Shown here: one piece after another, positions 1 to 8,044 of the stretch
Layout of the letters: each line of letters begins with the position of its first letter
Position numbering within the stretch: the stretch's first letter is position 1
Assembly (NCBI GenBank): GCA_002505355.1
Contig: DAUW01000005.1
Span: 1-13,330 of the forward strand
Direction of reading: 5' to 3'
Origin: Euryarchaeota archaeon UBA229
GTDB taxonomy: Archaea; Thermoplasmatota; Poseidoniia; Poseidoniales; Poseidoniaceae
DNA length: 13,330 nucleotides
Notes under the pieces: model-generated
Seen by the model: only the letters and a program-made list of their open reading frames with translations
Database searches by the model: none
Told to the model about the DNA's origin: nothing
Position numbers and translations under genes: made by a program

Positions 1-873
1 GAGATATTTTCGATTGAGCCTTTGCTAATGGTGCCATACTACTTATTCGGTCTGCTGATTGGTGTCTATATTTACCGTAGATCAAATACAATCAAGGATT
101 ATGAGTATCGCCGTTCCAAAGTAATGAAGAAAATGAAGAACGTCTATGCTGCAGAGGAGGCTGGTGTTTGGCAAACCAATGTAGCAGTACCAGATAAGAT
201 TGAGAATCAAGCGAATCTATCTGGCGATGTCTCAGTAATCTCACGTGAGGCACCGGAACTTGAACTCTCGGACGATGATAAGGTTGAGGTCTCAATGTTA
301 AACGAGTCGCAACATGTGATAGAGGCTACTCGCCGAGTTGCTGGGAAATCTACTTTTGATGACCAAGAGGTTGAATCAACAATTGGTGCTAGTCGTAAAT
401 CTAGCCCCATGGACCGCCTATTGGACTTAGTAACTGGTATATTTAGCAAAAGCTCAGCCAGTGATAACCGAGAGCAGAAGCGTTTAGCGGCTCTTCAAGC
501 TGCTTCGGATGCTTCACCAGTCAAGGCAGAAAAACCACAAGTTCCAATTCAATATGAGAGAAATCAGGTGGTAATTGGCCCGGAAAGCGCTTACGTAGAT
601 GATTTTGCTAGTGACAACAATAGGTCAGCGGAGCCAAAGACCACCGATGCAGCACCACAAACCAAGCAATATACGGCATTCGCACCACCAAATAATAACA
701 CTACGGTTAGCCAAAGTCTAGAATCAATGGCAATGTTGCCGTCTAGTAGTCCCCGAGATACGACTCTACCAAAACAAAATCAGGCGCAAGTTTGTCACGC
801 TTGTGGATATCCAATAAAGCCCGATGACCGTTTCTGTGACAACTGTGGTATTGATGTAAATAAATCTCCGTGA
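1..873 (+). CDS. Membrane protein with C-terminal zinc ribbon, 5' end outside window
   Basis: The reading frame is open from the first base, so the true start probably lies upstream. A TTG at 22 and an ATG at 28 are only internal candidates. The visible protein begins with a hydrophobic stretch (about residues 1-20 from the TTG) ending in YRR, which reads as the last part of a transmembrane segment with a positive cytoplasmic flank. A long hydrophilic linker rich in Ser, Asn, Gln and Pro, probably disordered, follows. The C-terminus has a treble-clef-like zinc ribbon with CHAC at about 258-261 and CDNC at about 274-277. Such ribbons are common at the cytoplasmic ends of archaeal membrane proteins. 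I do not recognise the family and assign no function. It ends 47 bases before dnaJ on the same strand, so co-transcription is possible. Confidence 0.8.
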   Translation, partial: EIFSIEPLLMVPYYLFGLLIGVYIYRRSNTIKDYEYRRSKVMKKMKNVYAAEEAGVWQTNVAVPDKIENQANLSGDVSVISREAPELELSDDDKVEVSMLNESQHVIEATRRVAGKSTFDDQEVESTIGASRKSSPMDRLLDLVTGIFSKSSASDNREQKRLAALQAASDASPVKAEKPQVPIQYERNQVVIGPESAYVDDFASDNNRSAEPKTTDAAPQTKQYTAFAPPNNNTTVSQSLESMAMLPSSSPRDTTLPKQNQAQVCHACGYPIKPDDRFCDNCGIDVNKSP

Positions 874-908
874 TATTGAAAGATGTTAATGTAACGGCAT
901 AAATTACT

Positions 909-917
909 GGGAGGGAG
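909..917 (+). promoter_or_regulatory. Shine-Dalgarno site of dnaJ
   Basis: The purine run GGGAGGGAG contains GGAGG (910-914), complementary to the usual archaeal 16S 3' end. It sits about 6 bases before the GTG at 921 and fixes that start. It is much the strongest ribosome binding site in the window; most other genes here have none. Confidence 0.8.
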
Positions 918-920
918 ACT

Positions 921-2039
921 GTGGCAGATAAACGAGACTACTATGAAGTTCTTGGAGTAGACAAGACTGCTGGTGACAAAGAGTTGAAAAATTCTTTCAG
1001 AAGTTTGGCAAGGAAATATCACCCAGATCGCAGCGACGATCCTGATGCGGAAAATAAATTCAAAGAGATTCAAGAAGCATATGCGGTGTTATCAGATCCT
1101 GAAAAGCGGCAAACATACGACCGTTTTGGACATAATCCACCTGGGGGCTCACCATTCGGCGGATTTGGCGGTGGATCATTTAACATCAATCTTGAAGATA
1201 TTTTAGGTGGAGACTTTTTTTCCAGCTTTTTTGGCGGTGGCTCACGGAGGTCCAGGAACAGAGGCAATGATGTAATAGTTCGTTTCTCAGTGAATCTAGA
1301 ATCAGTTTACCAAGGGACAAGTGAGGAATTAGAAATAGAATTACCAACAAGTTGTGAAGACTGTGATGGAACTGGTGCCGAAGATGGTGATATCATTTCT
1401 TGCAGCAACTGTGGAGGACAAGGGAAGATACGGGTAAGGCAACAAGTTGGGCCGTTTGTTCAAGACGTCATTAGAGATTGTCCAAACTGTTCTGGTATGG
1501 GCCAGATAATCAAAACCAAGTGCAAGACTTGCGGGGGCAGCGGCCAGCAGGTGAAAGAAACAAAATTAAGATTCAATGTACCTAAAGGCGCAGAGACTGG
1601 AACTAGGTTACGCATGCGTGGCAAAGGGGAGCCTGCGCTGCGCGGGAGAGGAGAAAACGGTGATTTATTCATCGAACTTGAAGTTGAACAGCACATGTGG
1701 TTTGAGCGGTCAGGTGCAGATCTAATTATGTCATTACCTCTACAGTACTCGGAGTTAGTTCTAGGAACAACCATTAAACTTCCACACATCGACGGAAGCG
1801 AATTGAAAATAGTTGTCCCGAAGATGACAAATTCAGGCGAAACCATTGAAATTAGAGGCAAGGGATTGCCCAGAACCAGGGGTTCTGGTAGGGGTGATGT
1901 CGTTGTCTTGGTTAAGTTACAAATGCCAGATAAAATAAGCAAGTCAGAGCTCAAACAACTCCAAGCAGAGCGTGTAGCATTGAGTGATGATGAGATACAG
2001 GAAATTATCAAATCTGACGCAGAAGAACGTCGTCAATAA
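921..2039 (+). CDS. dnaJ: Chaperone protein DnaJ (Hsp40, type I)
   Basis: This is the co-chaperone that delivers unfolded clients to DnaK (Hsp70) and stimulates its ATPase in the cytoplasm. All type I domains are present in 372 residues, the normal length. The J domain spans about 5-70 with an intact HPD at 34-36. A Gly/Phe-rich linker covers about 71-110. The zinc-binding region at about 145-208 has four complete CxxCxGxG repeats (CEDCDGTG, CSNCGGQG, CPNCSGMG, CKTCGGSG). The C-terminal substrate-binding domain runs to about 340, followed by a charged tail. The GTG start is chosen because it follows a strong Shine-Dalgarno sequence and gives the standard N-terminus. Archaeal dnaJ genes are generally thought to derive from bacteria by transfer. 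No dnaK or grpE lies in the window. The stop codon abuts that of the opposing gene with no gap. Confidence 0.97.
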   Translation: MADKRDYYEVLGVDKTAGDKELKNSFRSLARKYHPDRSDDPDAENKFKEIQEAYAVLSDPEKRQTYDRFGHNPPGGSPFGGFGGGSFNINLEDILGGDFFSSFFGGGSRRSRNRGNDVIVRFSVNLESVYQGTSEELEIELPTSCEDCDGTGAEDGDIISCSNCGGQGKIRVRQQVGPFVQDVIRDCPNCSGMGQIIKTKCKTCGGSGQQVKETKLRFNVPKGAETGTRLRMRGKGEPALRGRGENGDLFIELEVEQHMWFERSGADLIMSLPLQYSELVLGTTIKLPHIDGSELKIVVPKMTNSGETIEIRGKGLPRTRGSGRGDVVVLVKLQMPDKISKSELKQLQAERVALSDDEIQEIIKSDAEERRQ

Positions 2040-2042
2040 TTA
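2037..2042. other. Zero-gap convergent stops (TAATTA)
   Basis: The TAA of dnaJ (2037-2039) and the TAA of the minus-strand gene (complement of 2040-2042) lie back to back and form the palindrome TAATTA. There is no intergenic space for a terminator, so any 3' untranslated region of either mRNA is antisense to the other coding region. Confidence 0.95.
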
Positions 2043-4238
2043 CTCTTCCTCCTCATTTCTGAATAATGTTTTAGATACCCGGCAAGCAAATGGCTCACCG
2101 TCCATACGGCCATTTAGTTCAATATCAACGGAGTTGGCATTACCTACTAATTCTACCGAAATAAACGTTTTATTGCCCTCATTCATAGTATCTAAAAATA
2201 TTTCATAACCACTGTAAAGGAATCTTGGTGTTACGGAATTTATCTCCCATGGCTCACCTTCCGGAGAATCAAATCTTAGAGCAGCGATTTCCCAGTTTCC
2301 TTTGATGATATAAGTCCCGATAATGATTGGCCAAGCACCGGATTGTTTGGTTATCCGGTCGTCTAACCTCCAGCCAGCGATGGCAATATTATCAGTGCGA
2401 TACAATAGATTTGGTTTGCCCCATGCTTGACAAGCGTCGCTCCAATCGAGTGTGGCAACAGCATCTAGGGACTTAGCCAATTCCTTGCGACTTTTCTTGG
2501 GGCTTACCCCCGAATCCAATCTTGATTTTAGCCAATCTAATCGTTGTTGTTTTGTGAGTAACTCTCGAGCAAAATTCTTTTTCCTGATTTGTGATATTCC
2601 CAAGTATAGGGCAGGCATCAAAAACAAGAGTCCCATGAACCAGCGAGCCACATTGCCCCATTTCTCTGCGTTATCATCTGGCGGGAACCAGGGCTCTTCA
2701 CCTTCTTCCACCAGTTCATAAGTTGCAACTATGCTATATTCTATTGGTGGTGTGTACTCACCCCAAGAATTGTCAAATGTGTTGTTAATCAATGATATCC
2801 GGAAAAAATGGGAGCCGCGGGACACCTCCATGGCGACACTCAATTTTCCAAGTTCAGCGGTTCTGATTTTGGTTTGAGAATCTGACCAATCTTCTTGACT
2901 TTTCTCGATGAGTTCAATTTCAAACTGGTTTATATCACCAATGACTTCGAACATAATAAAATGAACAGAGTCCTCCCAAGCATCGATTTCTATGATATAC
3001 ACATCAGATGAATCTCTAATCGATAGCGTGAATTGACCCGATGTTGGGGTTGTGTCTAGTTTTAACCGGGGCCAAGATGAATTGTCTGTTGTCCCTAAAA
3101 TGGGTGGTAAAGATGGTGCTTCATTTCCACTTTGGCCATCAGAATACGTTTCTGTGCCTGCCTCCAGACAAAACACGGTTGCTTGTACGGATAACCTAAT
3201 TGCGTTGCTCATCGGGAGCGAGTAGATTCGAGTTTGGCTTAATGTATCGATAGTCCCGTTGCCGGTGTACAACCATTCAGTGTTAACTAGTGAGCTGTAG
3301 GAGTAATCGACATCGTTAACAATGGCAGTAAATGTTGGTGCAGTTGTTTCATTGTTGGCAAAGATTACAGTCGTAATGTCGTGGCCGCACAACAGCAATC
3401 CGTTGGTTAGTTCAACGGTGCTGGTACTGGAGTCTTGGTGAAGCACCAAGCCGAGTGACCAAACAGTCCCAGTTGATGCGGATGAAACTTTTACAATAAT
3501 TCTTCCTGCTTTACCAAGGCTTGCAAAGTATGCATTGGGTTGAGTAATTTGGTTGGATATGGTATCGCTACTGGCAATTTGGCCGAGTGGTAACTCCGCG
3601 GTAGCATTTTGATAATAGGCTTCGACAACGAGGTTATCTGAGGTGTGCTCTAGAATTAATTCAATAGTGGTGTCTTCAGTAACATTGAATCCAAAATAAT
3701 TAGATTGCTCATCATCAATTACTCCAGATATGATTCTACCTGTATCATTATCGATGTTGTCTCTTTTTGTGGTTAGAAGTTGTGAATCGCTGTCAATACA
3801 TTCGTTGGCGTTAGAGCAAATATAGGCTTCGTGTGTGCCAAAATCGGCTCCAGGTGCCGGTCTGATATGTGGATATTCATTAGATATATTAAGCAAAAAA
3901 GAAGGGGTAAAATTCTCTTGATTAGGGTTATTGATGGTAACAGTCAGCAGCCCGTCGAAAGATGCTTGCCCGGAGTAATTTAGTCGGTTTTCATCGATTT
4001 GTTGGCCATTCCACGCTAGCGATGAGGAACAAGTTATGCAGTTGATATGGATGCTATAGTAATGACCAGCAAGAATAGTCCACGATTGTTCGTAGTTTTC
4101 ATCAACCGCACTGATTACTAATGCATCATTTAGAATCGAATGGTCATCGATGGGTTGATCGTGATTTTTACAGTTGAGCGACAGCGCACTGAGCAATAAC
4201 ACTAGGGCCAATACAATGAGACGCTGACGACCCTCCAT
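2040..4238 (-). CDS. Secreted, membrane-anchored surface protein of unknown function
   Basis: This 732-residue protein starts with a basic then hydrophobic signal sequence (about residues 1-22) followed by Cys23. The preceding residues (SLN) do not make a good lipobox, so a lipoprotein is uncertain. A long extracytoplasmic part (about 24-530) is rich in Asn, Thr and Ser with many N-x-S/T sequons. It has beta-rich stretches that loosely resemble pre-peptidase C-terminal (PPC) domains, at about 160-270 and 400-515; that resemblance is by eye only. One transmembrane segment at about 536-555 (from GLLFLMPALYLGI) is followed by a basic cytoplasmic region of about 175 residues ending in EEEE. The predicted topology is therefore outside-in with a sizeable globular cytoplasmic domain. 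The ATG start precedes the signal sequence exactly. No enzyme motif was recognised. It is transcribed alone, divergently from arcS. Confidence 0.85.
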   Translation of the reverse strand: MEGRQRLIVLALVLLLSALSLNCKNHDQPIDDHSILNDALVISAVDENYEQSWTILAGHYYSIHINCITCSSSLAWNGQQIDENRLNYSGQASFDGLLTVTINNPNQENFTPSFLLNISNEYPHIRPAPGADFGTHEAYICSNANECIDSDSQLLTTKRDNIDNDTGRIISGVIDDEQSNYFGFNVTEDTTIELILEHTSDNLVVEAYYQNATAELPLGQIASSDTISNQITQPNAYFASLGKAGRIIVKVSSASTGTVWSLGLVLHQDSSTSTVELTNGLLLCGHDITTVIFANNETTAPTFTAIVNDVDYSYSSLVNTEWLYTGNGTIDTLSQTRIYSLPMSNAIRLSVQATVFCLEAGTETYSDGQSGNEAPSLPPILGTTDNSSWPRLKLDTTPTSGQFTLSIRDSSDVYIIEIDAWEDSVHFIMFEVIGDINQFEIELIEKSQEDWSDSQTKIRTAELGKLSVAMEVSRGSHFFRISLINNTFDNSWGEYTPPIEYSIVATYELVEEGEEPWFPPDDNAEKWGNVARWFMGLLFLMPALYLGISQIRKKNFARELLTKQQRLDWLKSRLDSGVSPKKSRKELAKSLDAVATLDWSDACQAWGKPNLLYRTDNIAIAGWRLDDRITKQSGAWPIIIGTYIIKGNWEIAALRFDSPEGEPWEINSVTPRFLYSGYEIFLDTMNEGNKTFISVELVGNANSVDIELNGRMDGEPFACRVSKTLFRNEEEE

Positions 4239-4317
4239 GAATCGGCGTTTACACGGTCATGTTTGAAGTTAGGGTTCAGAAGGAATTATTCTTGTACAAA
4301 TAGTATCAGGATTAACT
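4239..4317. promoter_or_regulatory. Divergent intergenic promoter region
   Basis: This 79-base gap separates the starts of the minus-strand surface protein and arcS, so it must carry both promoters unless one gene is read from further away. AT-rich stretches such as GAATTATTC (about 4283-4291) and the palindrome TTGTACAA (4292-4299) are candidate elements for arcS, but neither is a convincing TATA box. No clear box is seen for the minus strand. Confidence 0.5.
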
Positions 4318-6090
4318 ATGGCGAATGAATTGGGCAGGGTAGTGAACCAACGCTACCTCTACGCCCGCAGTTGGTCGTTAGGTGATCGAAGGTCGCCAAC
4401 AGCAACAACGCCGTGTTTAGTACGCTTGACTGATGATATAGCAATCGATGCAAAAATTGCACCATTTACCGCAAGCACTGATGCCGAAATCCCTCAAACC
4501 CTCAGGATAACGGCAAATCTGCCCCTCTCTCCACCAGATTTTGCTAATAATGCCCCGGCCTTCGAGGCAAAAGTAGGTCACGTTTTACCACCTTCTTTGG
4601 ATGAGGCGGATGCCGGTGAAGCAGCCGGACATGGGCCCTTATTGCCATTATCATGGCAGCGATTAAACCATGATGAAACCCTGACTAAACTGCCTGTTGA
4701 GCCAAGTATAATCGTTTTAGTTGATGCAGTACAGCTGGCAGGTCAACAACGAAAATTGATTGATGCTTTAGTGACAATCAAACATCGTTTTCCCGGTGCA
4801 TTAATTTGGACACCGGGTCTTGGTGGCCCCGATAACGTTGCGGTTCTTGCCTGGTTTGGCGTCGATATATTTGATCTCTCGCGGTCGCGTCAGTGCTCTG
4901 CTGCTAACATTTTGTTAACCAATGCGGGGCCTAGGGAATTATCAGACGGGACAGAATCTGCCGCCATGGAATCTCAGCTTTTGCACTGGACCCTTGCTCT
5001 CTCTGAGGTCAAATCTAGGCTTGCTGCTGGAACGCTGAGGGCACTAGCTGAACAGCAATCTCTCAATAGTCCAAAACTGGTAGAGCACTTACGTTATCAT
5101 GACCAGATTACAAGGAGGAAGGCAGACGTCGGAATTTCTCATGTGGGGAAGGAGAGCGTTTTACATTGTAACTCACACGAATCGCTCAACAACCCAGTGG
5201 TGACAAAGTGGGTTGACTTTGTATCGCATAAGTATCGTAGCCCTAAAGATCTTGATAGAGTTTTAATCCTGCTCCCGTGCTCGGCTAGGAAGCCATATCG
5301 CATGTCAAAATCTCATCGTAAGTTCCTTGACGCAATTGGTCATACAGGATACCACGAGGTGATGGTGACATCACCGCTGGGGTTAGTCCCTCGTGATTTA
5401 GAAGAAACGTGGCCTGCATCTCACTATGACATACCAGTTACCGGGGTATGGAGCGCTGATGAAACCTCAAGAACCCAAAATATGTTGGAACTGCTCCTTG
5501 AGAGGCATGAATATCATACCGTGATTAATCATTCTTCCATGGAATTCCAATTGTCCGGGGTTGACTATCACCACACTAGTCAAGGTCTGCCCCCAACCTC
5601 CAGAGAAGCACTGGATAATCTGCGTAAAGTAGTTGCATCGGTTCAAGAAACTCACAATTGTAGAACTCGTAAGCACCACAAAATCTTGAACGATAATTTT
5701 CGCAGTGTGGCCCGTTTCAAAATGCTCAATGATGATTGGCTAGACGGTATCACAATCCGAGGCAAGCCACCATTTTGGCGAATTGAGCATGACGGTAAAC
5801 AAATTGCTCTTTGGTCTAATGATAGAAGGGGCTTCTCGCTTGCTAAATCATCAATTGCAATACTAGCCGAACATGCATCATTGAAACACATAAACCTCAA
5901 ACCAAACATCGATTGGAAAGGAGATATTTTCTCTGGTATTATCGATAACTATGATAGCGGTATCATTTCTGGTGATGATTTACTAGTTATGCAGGATTCC
6001 AAGCCAATCGGTTTGGCAAGAGCAACAGCATCCGGATGGGAATGGTCTACCACTCCCGGTATGGTTGCTAAAGGTCATCAACGGCTTTAG
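4318..6090 (+). CDS. arcS: Archaeosine synthase ArcS (TgtA2)
   Basis: ArcS acts on preQ0 already placed at position 15 of the tRNA D-loop by the archaeal tRNA-guanine transglycosylase. It takes part in converting the nitrile to the amidine of archaeosine (G+), a modification that stabilises archaeal tRNA. The 590 residues match the usual length of euryarchaeal ArcS. The N-terminal half resembles a TGT barrel, including GGPDNVAVLAWFGVDIFDLSR near residues 160-190. The diagnostic motif LLPCSARKPYRMSKSH lies at about 318-333; this PCSxxKPYxxSxSH signature separates ArcS from the true transglycosylase. A PUA RNA-binding domain occupies about 522-590. The ATG at 4318 has only a weak AGG upstream. 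The gene is followed 77 bases later by rps15, placing it in a translation-related group. No tgtA or RaSEA-like radical SAM partner is in the window. Confidence 0.92.
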   Translation: MANELGRVVNQRYLYARSWSLGDRRSPTATTPCLVRLTDDIAIDAKIAPFTASTDAEIPQTLRITANLPLSPPDFANNAPAFEAKVGHVLPPSLDEADAGEAAGHGPLLPLSWQRLNHDETLTKLPVEPSIIVLVDAVQLAGQQRKLIDALVTIKHRFPGALIWTPGLGGPDNVAVLAWFGVDIFDLSRSRQCSAANILLTNAGPRELSDGTESAAMESQLLHWTLALSEVKSRLAAGTLRALAEQQSLNSPKLVEHLRYHDQITRRKADVGISHVGKESVLHCNSHESLNNPVVTKWVDFVSHKYRSPKDLDRVLILLPCSARKPYRMSKSHRKFLDAIGHTGYHEVMVTSPLGLVPRDLEETWPASHYDIPVTGVWSADETSRTQNMLELLLERHEYHTVINHSSMEFQLSGVDYHHTSQGLPPTSREALDNLRKVVASVQETHNCRTRKHHKILNDNFRSVARFKMLNDDWLDGITIRGKPPFWRIEHDGKQIALWSNDRRGFSLAKSSIAILAEHASLKHINLKPNIDWKGDIFSGIIDNYDSGIISGDDLLVMQDSKPIGLARATASGWEWSTTPGMVAKGHQRL

Positions 6091-6167
6091 CATTCGTGTT
6101 CTTGCTTATCAGTATGCGGAGTGATTAATAATGAGAGGTAAGTCGCAAGGTTGCTTGAGTGGTTATC

Positions 6168-6626
6168 ATGGCACGGATGTATAAGTCGAGAAAAGGTCAA
6201 AGCGGGTCATCAAAACCATTTGTCACAGAGGCTCCTGAATGGTCAAATACTGATGTCGATGAGGTTACCAAACTAGTTGTTGAGCTTGGCAAAGCAGGGC
6301 ATACATCAGCAGAAATTGGTACCATTTTGAGAGATCAACACTCAGTGCCGAACACAAAACTGTTGACCGGTAAAAGAATCGGTGCTATCCTCGCTGAGAA
6401 TGATATTGGCGGGACCTATCCTGAAGATATGATGAATCTAATGAGGCAAGCAGTAAGAATCATTGAACACCTTGGCAGTGGTAATCACAAGGATATCCAC
6501 AACAAGAGGTCACTCGAGATAACCGAAGCAAAAATTAGAAAACTCGCAAGTTATTACATTTCTGAAGGTAAACTACCTAACGACTGGCGTTACAAGCGAG
6601 ACGAACTAAGACTTATGGTCGAGTGA
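6168..6626 (+). CDS. rps15: Small ribosomal subunit protein S15 (archaeal S15P/S13e type)
   Basis: S15 is a primary binding protein of the 16S rRNA central domain. The 152-residue product is the archaeal/eukaryotic form, longer than the bacterial protein of about 89 residues. It begins with the typical MARMYKSRKGQSGS, followed by an N-terminal helical extension. The conserved S15 fold is in the second half, with NLMRQAVRIIEHL and the RSL/KRDELR region. The ATG at 6168 is preferred over an in-frame GTG at 6159 because it gives the canonical family N-terminus. There is no clear Shine-Dalgarno sequence. An AT-rich TTAATAAT at about 6125-6132 could be a TATA element that would give a short leader. 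A RecJ-like gene follows after 49 bases, an order known in many euryarchaea. Confidence 0.97.
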   Translation: MARMYKSRKGQSGSSKPFVTEAPEWSNTDVDEVTKLVVELGKAGHTSAEIGTILRDQHSVPNTKLLTGKRIGAILAENDIGGTYPEDMMNLMRQAVRIIEHLGSGNHKDIHNKRSLEITEAKIRKLASYYISEGKLPNDWRYKRDELRLMVE

Positions 6627-6651
6627 TTGATATATCACACGGCAAAACCGC

Positions 6652-6658
6652 TATTATA
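6652..6658 (+). promoter_or_regulatory. Possible TATA box before the RecJ-like gene
   Basis: TATTATA lies about 21 bases upstream of the ATG at 6676. That is close to the archaeal TATA-to-start distance and would give an almost leaderless mRNA. There is no Shine-Dalgarno sequence in front of the gene, which fits. The match is short and could be chance; read-through from rps15 is equally possible. Confidence 0.3.
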
Positions 6659-6675
6659 CCGGTTGTTTGTTGATT

Positions 6676-7575
6676 ATGCATGATATTGTCCAGAGTGAAT
6701 TATTTCGCACTGTCAAGCAACGTATATTGGCAATAGTAGACAAACTAAAGACGATTGAAAATGTTGCAATCTTCGCCACCGCTGATCTAGAGAGCATTGT
6801 CTCCCTAGCATTCCTTGAATCTGCTATGATAGACGCTAACATTCCATACAGTCGAAAGATTCTACACTCAACAAACGACCAACCAAAGGGCGAGGAGTAC
6901 AGTTTTGAATCAACCTCCTCGATGGTGATAAGTATCGAACAGTTTGAGGATACCTGGGATATTGACCAGATAGACGACCAAGGAAGAGTAAGAATTCTCC
7001 CGCTGGCGGTATCTGTTAATCATCCGAACTCGACCAGGTTTCACAATGGAGCACTGGACGTTGTTATTCAATGCTCGGCCATCGCAGCAGCACTAGCTCC
7101 TAACGGTACACGAGTCCGAAGATTACGCCATTTAGCCGGCTCGGGGCACTGGCTGCGTGATTCGTTAGACAATTCCTATGATCCGGTGTATACGAAAATA
7201 AGAGATACCTTGCAAAATGAAGGTTCCATTAGAGTTGTACCCATTCCCGAGTTGAGTAATCCGATTACTGAAATGATACCTGACTTTCCAGAATCAATGT
7301 TTAAACGGCTTCATAAAAAATGGCCAAAAATGAATTTTGAACAAAGAAAGCAAGCGATGAGTGAATTAGCTCTACCGGTGTTGTTGGATTCTAAGTTGTC
7401 AACGCCGCGTTTGGAGGAATTACTTTGGTTCCGAATCATTTTTGGCGATGCTGAAATCGATCTACACAGCCTAATTTTTACCATTAAACGTGACTGGCCA
7501 AAGGAAGCAGAGCGCGGGAAATCATACGCTGCAGGCGTGTTGAAAAGTTTGATTTCTACTGGTGGATTTGAATGA
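6676..7575 (+). CDS. RecJ/Cdc45-like (DHH superfamily) protein with eroded catalytic motifs
   Basis: This 299-residue protein follows rps15, the position in which many euryarchaea carry a RecJ homologue (the GAN/Cdc45 relative that works with GINS and MCM at the replication fork). The N-terminal region (about 25-180) has the expected strand-helix pattern. IFATADLESIVSLAFLESAM (about 32-51) aligns with DHH motif I, usually DxDGxxAAA, but reads DLES. SMVISIEQ near 86 stands where a metal-binding Asp motif is expected. SVNHP (113-117) stands roughly where DHH is expected. So two or more metal ligands appear lost and nuclease activity is doubtful. It is also much shorter than typical archaeal RecJ proteins of over 400 residues. 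The ATG at 6676 is preferred to upstream TTG codons at 6667 and 6670. The family call rests on position and weak motif similarity; an unrelated fold is possible. Confidence 0.6.
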   Translation: MHDIVQSELFRTVKQRILAIVDKLKTIENVAIFATADLESIVSLAFLESAMIDANIPYSRKILHSTNDQPKGEEYSFESTSSMVISIEQFEDTWDIDQIDDQGRVRILPLAVSVNHPNSTRFHNGALDVVIQCSAIAAALAPNGTRVRRLRHLAGSGHWLRDSLDNSYDPVYTKIRDTLQNEGSIRVVPIPELSNPITEMIPDFPESMFKRLHKKWPKMNFEQRKQAMSELALPVLLDSKLSTPRLEELLWFRIIFGDAEIDLHSLIFTIKRDWPKEAERGKSYAAGVLKSLISTGGFE

Positions 7576-7618
7576 AATCATACGATGAGTTCAAACCATA
7601 GTGCATGCTCGGATACAT

Positions 7619-7969
7619 ATGGCCATAGAGCGACTGCTTACTGGTAGTATCAAAGACCAAATCAAAGACTTGATGTCAACGGAAGACCTAGTAATTGAAG
7701 CGTTTAGGGACTTGGTTAAGGACGAATTAAAGGCTCATATTCGTAACAAAGTTGAGGATGATCCTGAGTTGAAAGCAGAAATTAAAGAAGCTGTTTCGTA
7801 TTATTTCCAATCCAAGGCTCGCTCAATTTATGCCGAGTTGAAGGCTACAAGGGCTGCTACACGCCTAGGCTTGCGTCTACTGCCTGAGGACTTGCAGGGT
7901 GAGGTTGGGGAAGCACTAGTCTCGTTGTTTGAGAAAGAGTTGGGCACGTTGTTGGAGAAAGCCCTCTGA
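7619..7969 (+). CDS. Small all-helical charged protein, unknown
   Basis: The 116-residue product is almost entirely predicted helix and rich in Glu, Lys, Leu and Ala, with heptad-like spacing in several stretches. It has no Cys, no transmembrane segment and no signal peptide, so it is probably a cytoplasmic coiled-coil or helical-bundle protein. I do not recognise the family. An in-frame GTG at 7601 would add MHARIH; the ATG at 7619 is preferred because it is the commoner codon and gives a clean helical start, but neither has a Shine-Dalgarno sequence. It begins 43 bases after the RecJ-like gene on the same strand, so it may be co-expressed with it. In some archaea the rps15-recJ cluster continues with the KEOPS subunit Pcc1, but this sequence does not look like Pcc1. 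Base use resembles its neighbours. Confidence 0.75.
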   Translation: MAIERLLTGSIKDQIKDLMSTEDLVIEAFRDLVKDELKAHIRNKVEDDPELKAEIKEAVSYYFQSKARSIYAELKATRAATRLGLRLLPEDLQGEVGEALVSLFEKELGTLLEKAL

Positions 7970-8017
7970 TAATTTGGTCCATCTAACAAAGCCGTCACCA
8001 TGCTCACACTCAATAGA

Positions 8018-8026
8018 GTAAATTAT
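8018..8026 (+). promoter_or_regulatory. Possible TATA box before the second surface protein
   Basis: GTAAATTAT is an AT-rich element centred about 23 bases before the GTG at 8045. There is no ribosome binding site ahead of that start, so near-leaderless transcription is plausible. The element is a weak match to the archaeal TATA consensus. Confidence 0.3.
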
Positions 8027-8044
8027 GAGCCATGAGTTGTTGGT

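Noticed and set aside
1460..2011. A 183-codon minus-strand open frame antisense to dnaJ
   Set aside because: It is the reverse-frame shadow of a highly conserved gene, with no start signal or recognisable domain.
4170..4238. Lipoprotein signal at Cys23 of the 732-residue surface protein
   Set aside because: The residues before the Cys (SLN) do not satisfy the usual small-residue lipobox rule; an ordinary signal peptide or anchor is as likely.
6131..6184. A 17-codon ORF (ATG at 6131) overlapping the rps15 start out of frame
   Set aside because: Tiny, no ribosome binding site and no recognisable peptide; such ORFs are common by chance, although an upstream ORF regulating rps15 cannot be excluded.
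7970..8044. Possible tRNA or small RNA gene in the gap before the second surface protein
   Set aside because: At 75 bases it has tRNA length, but no acceptor-stem pairing, TTCRANNC-like T-loop or CCA end could be found by eye.
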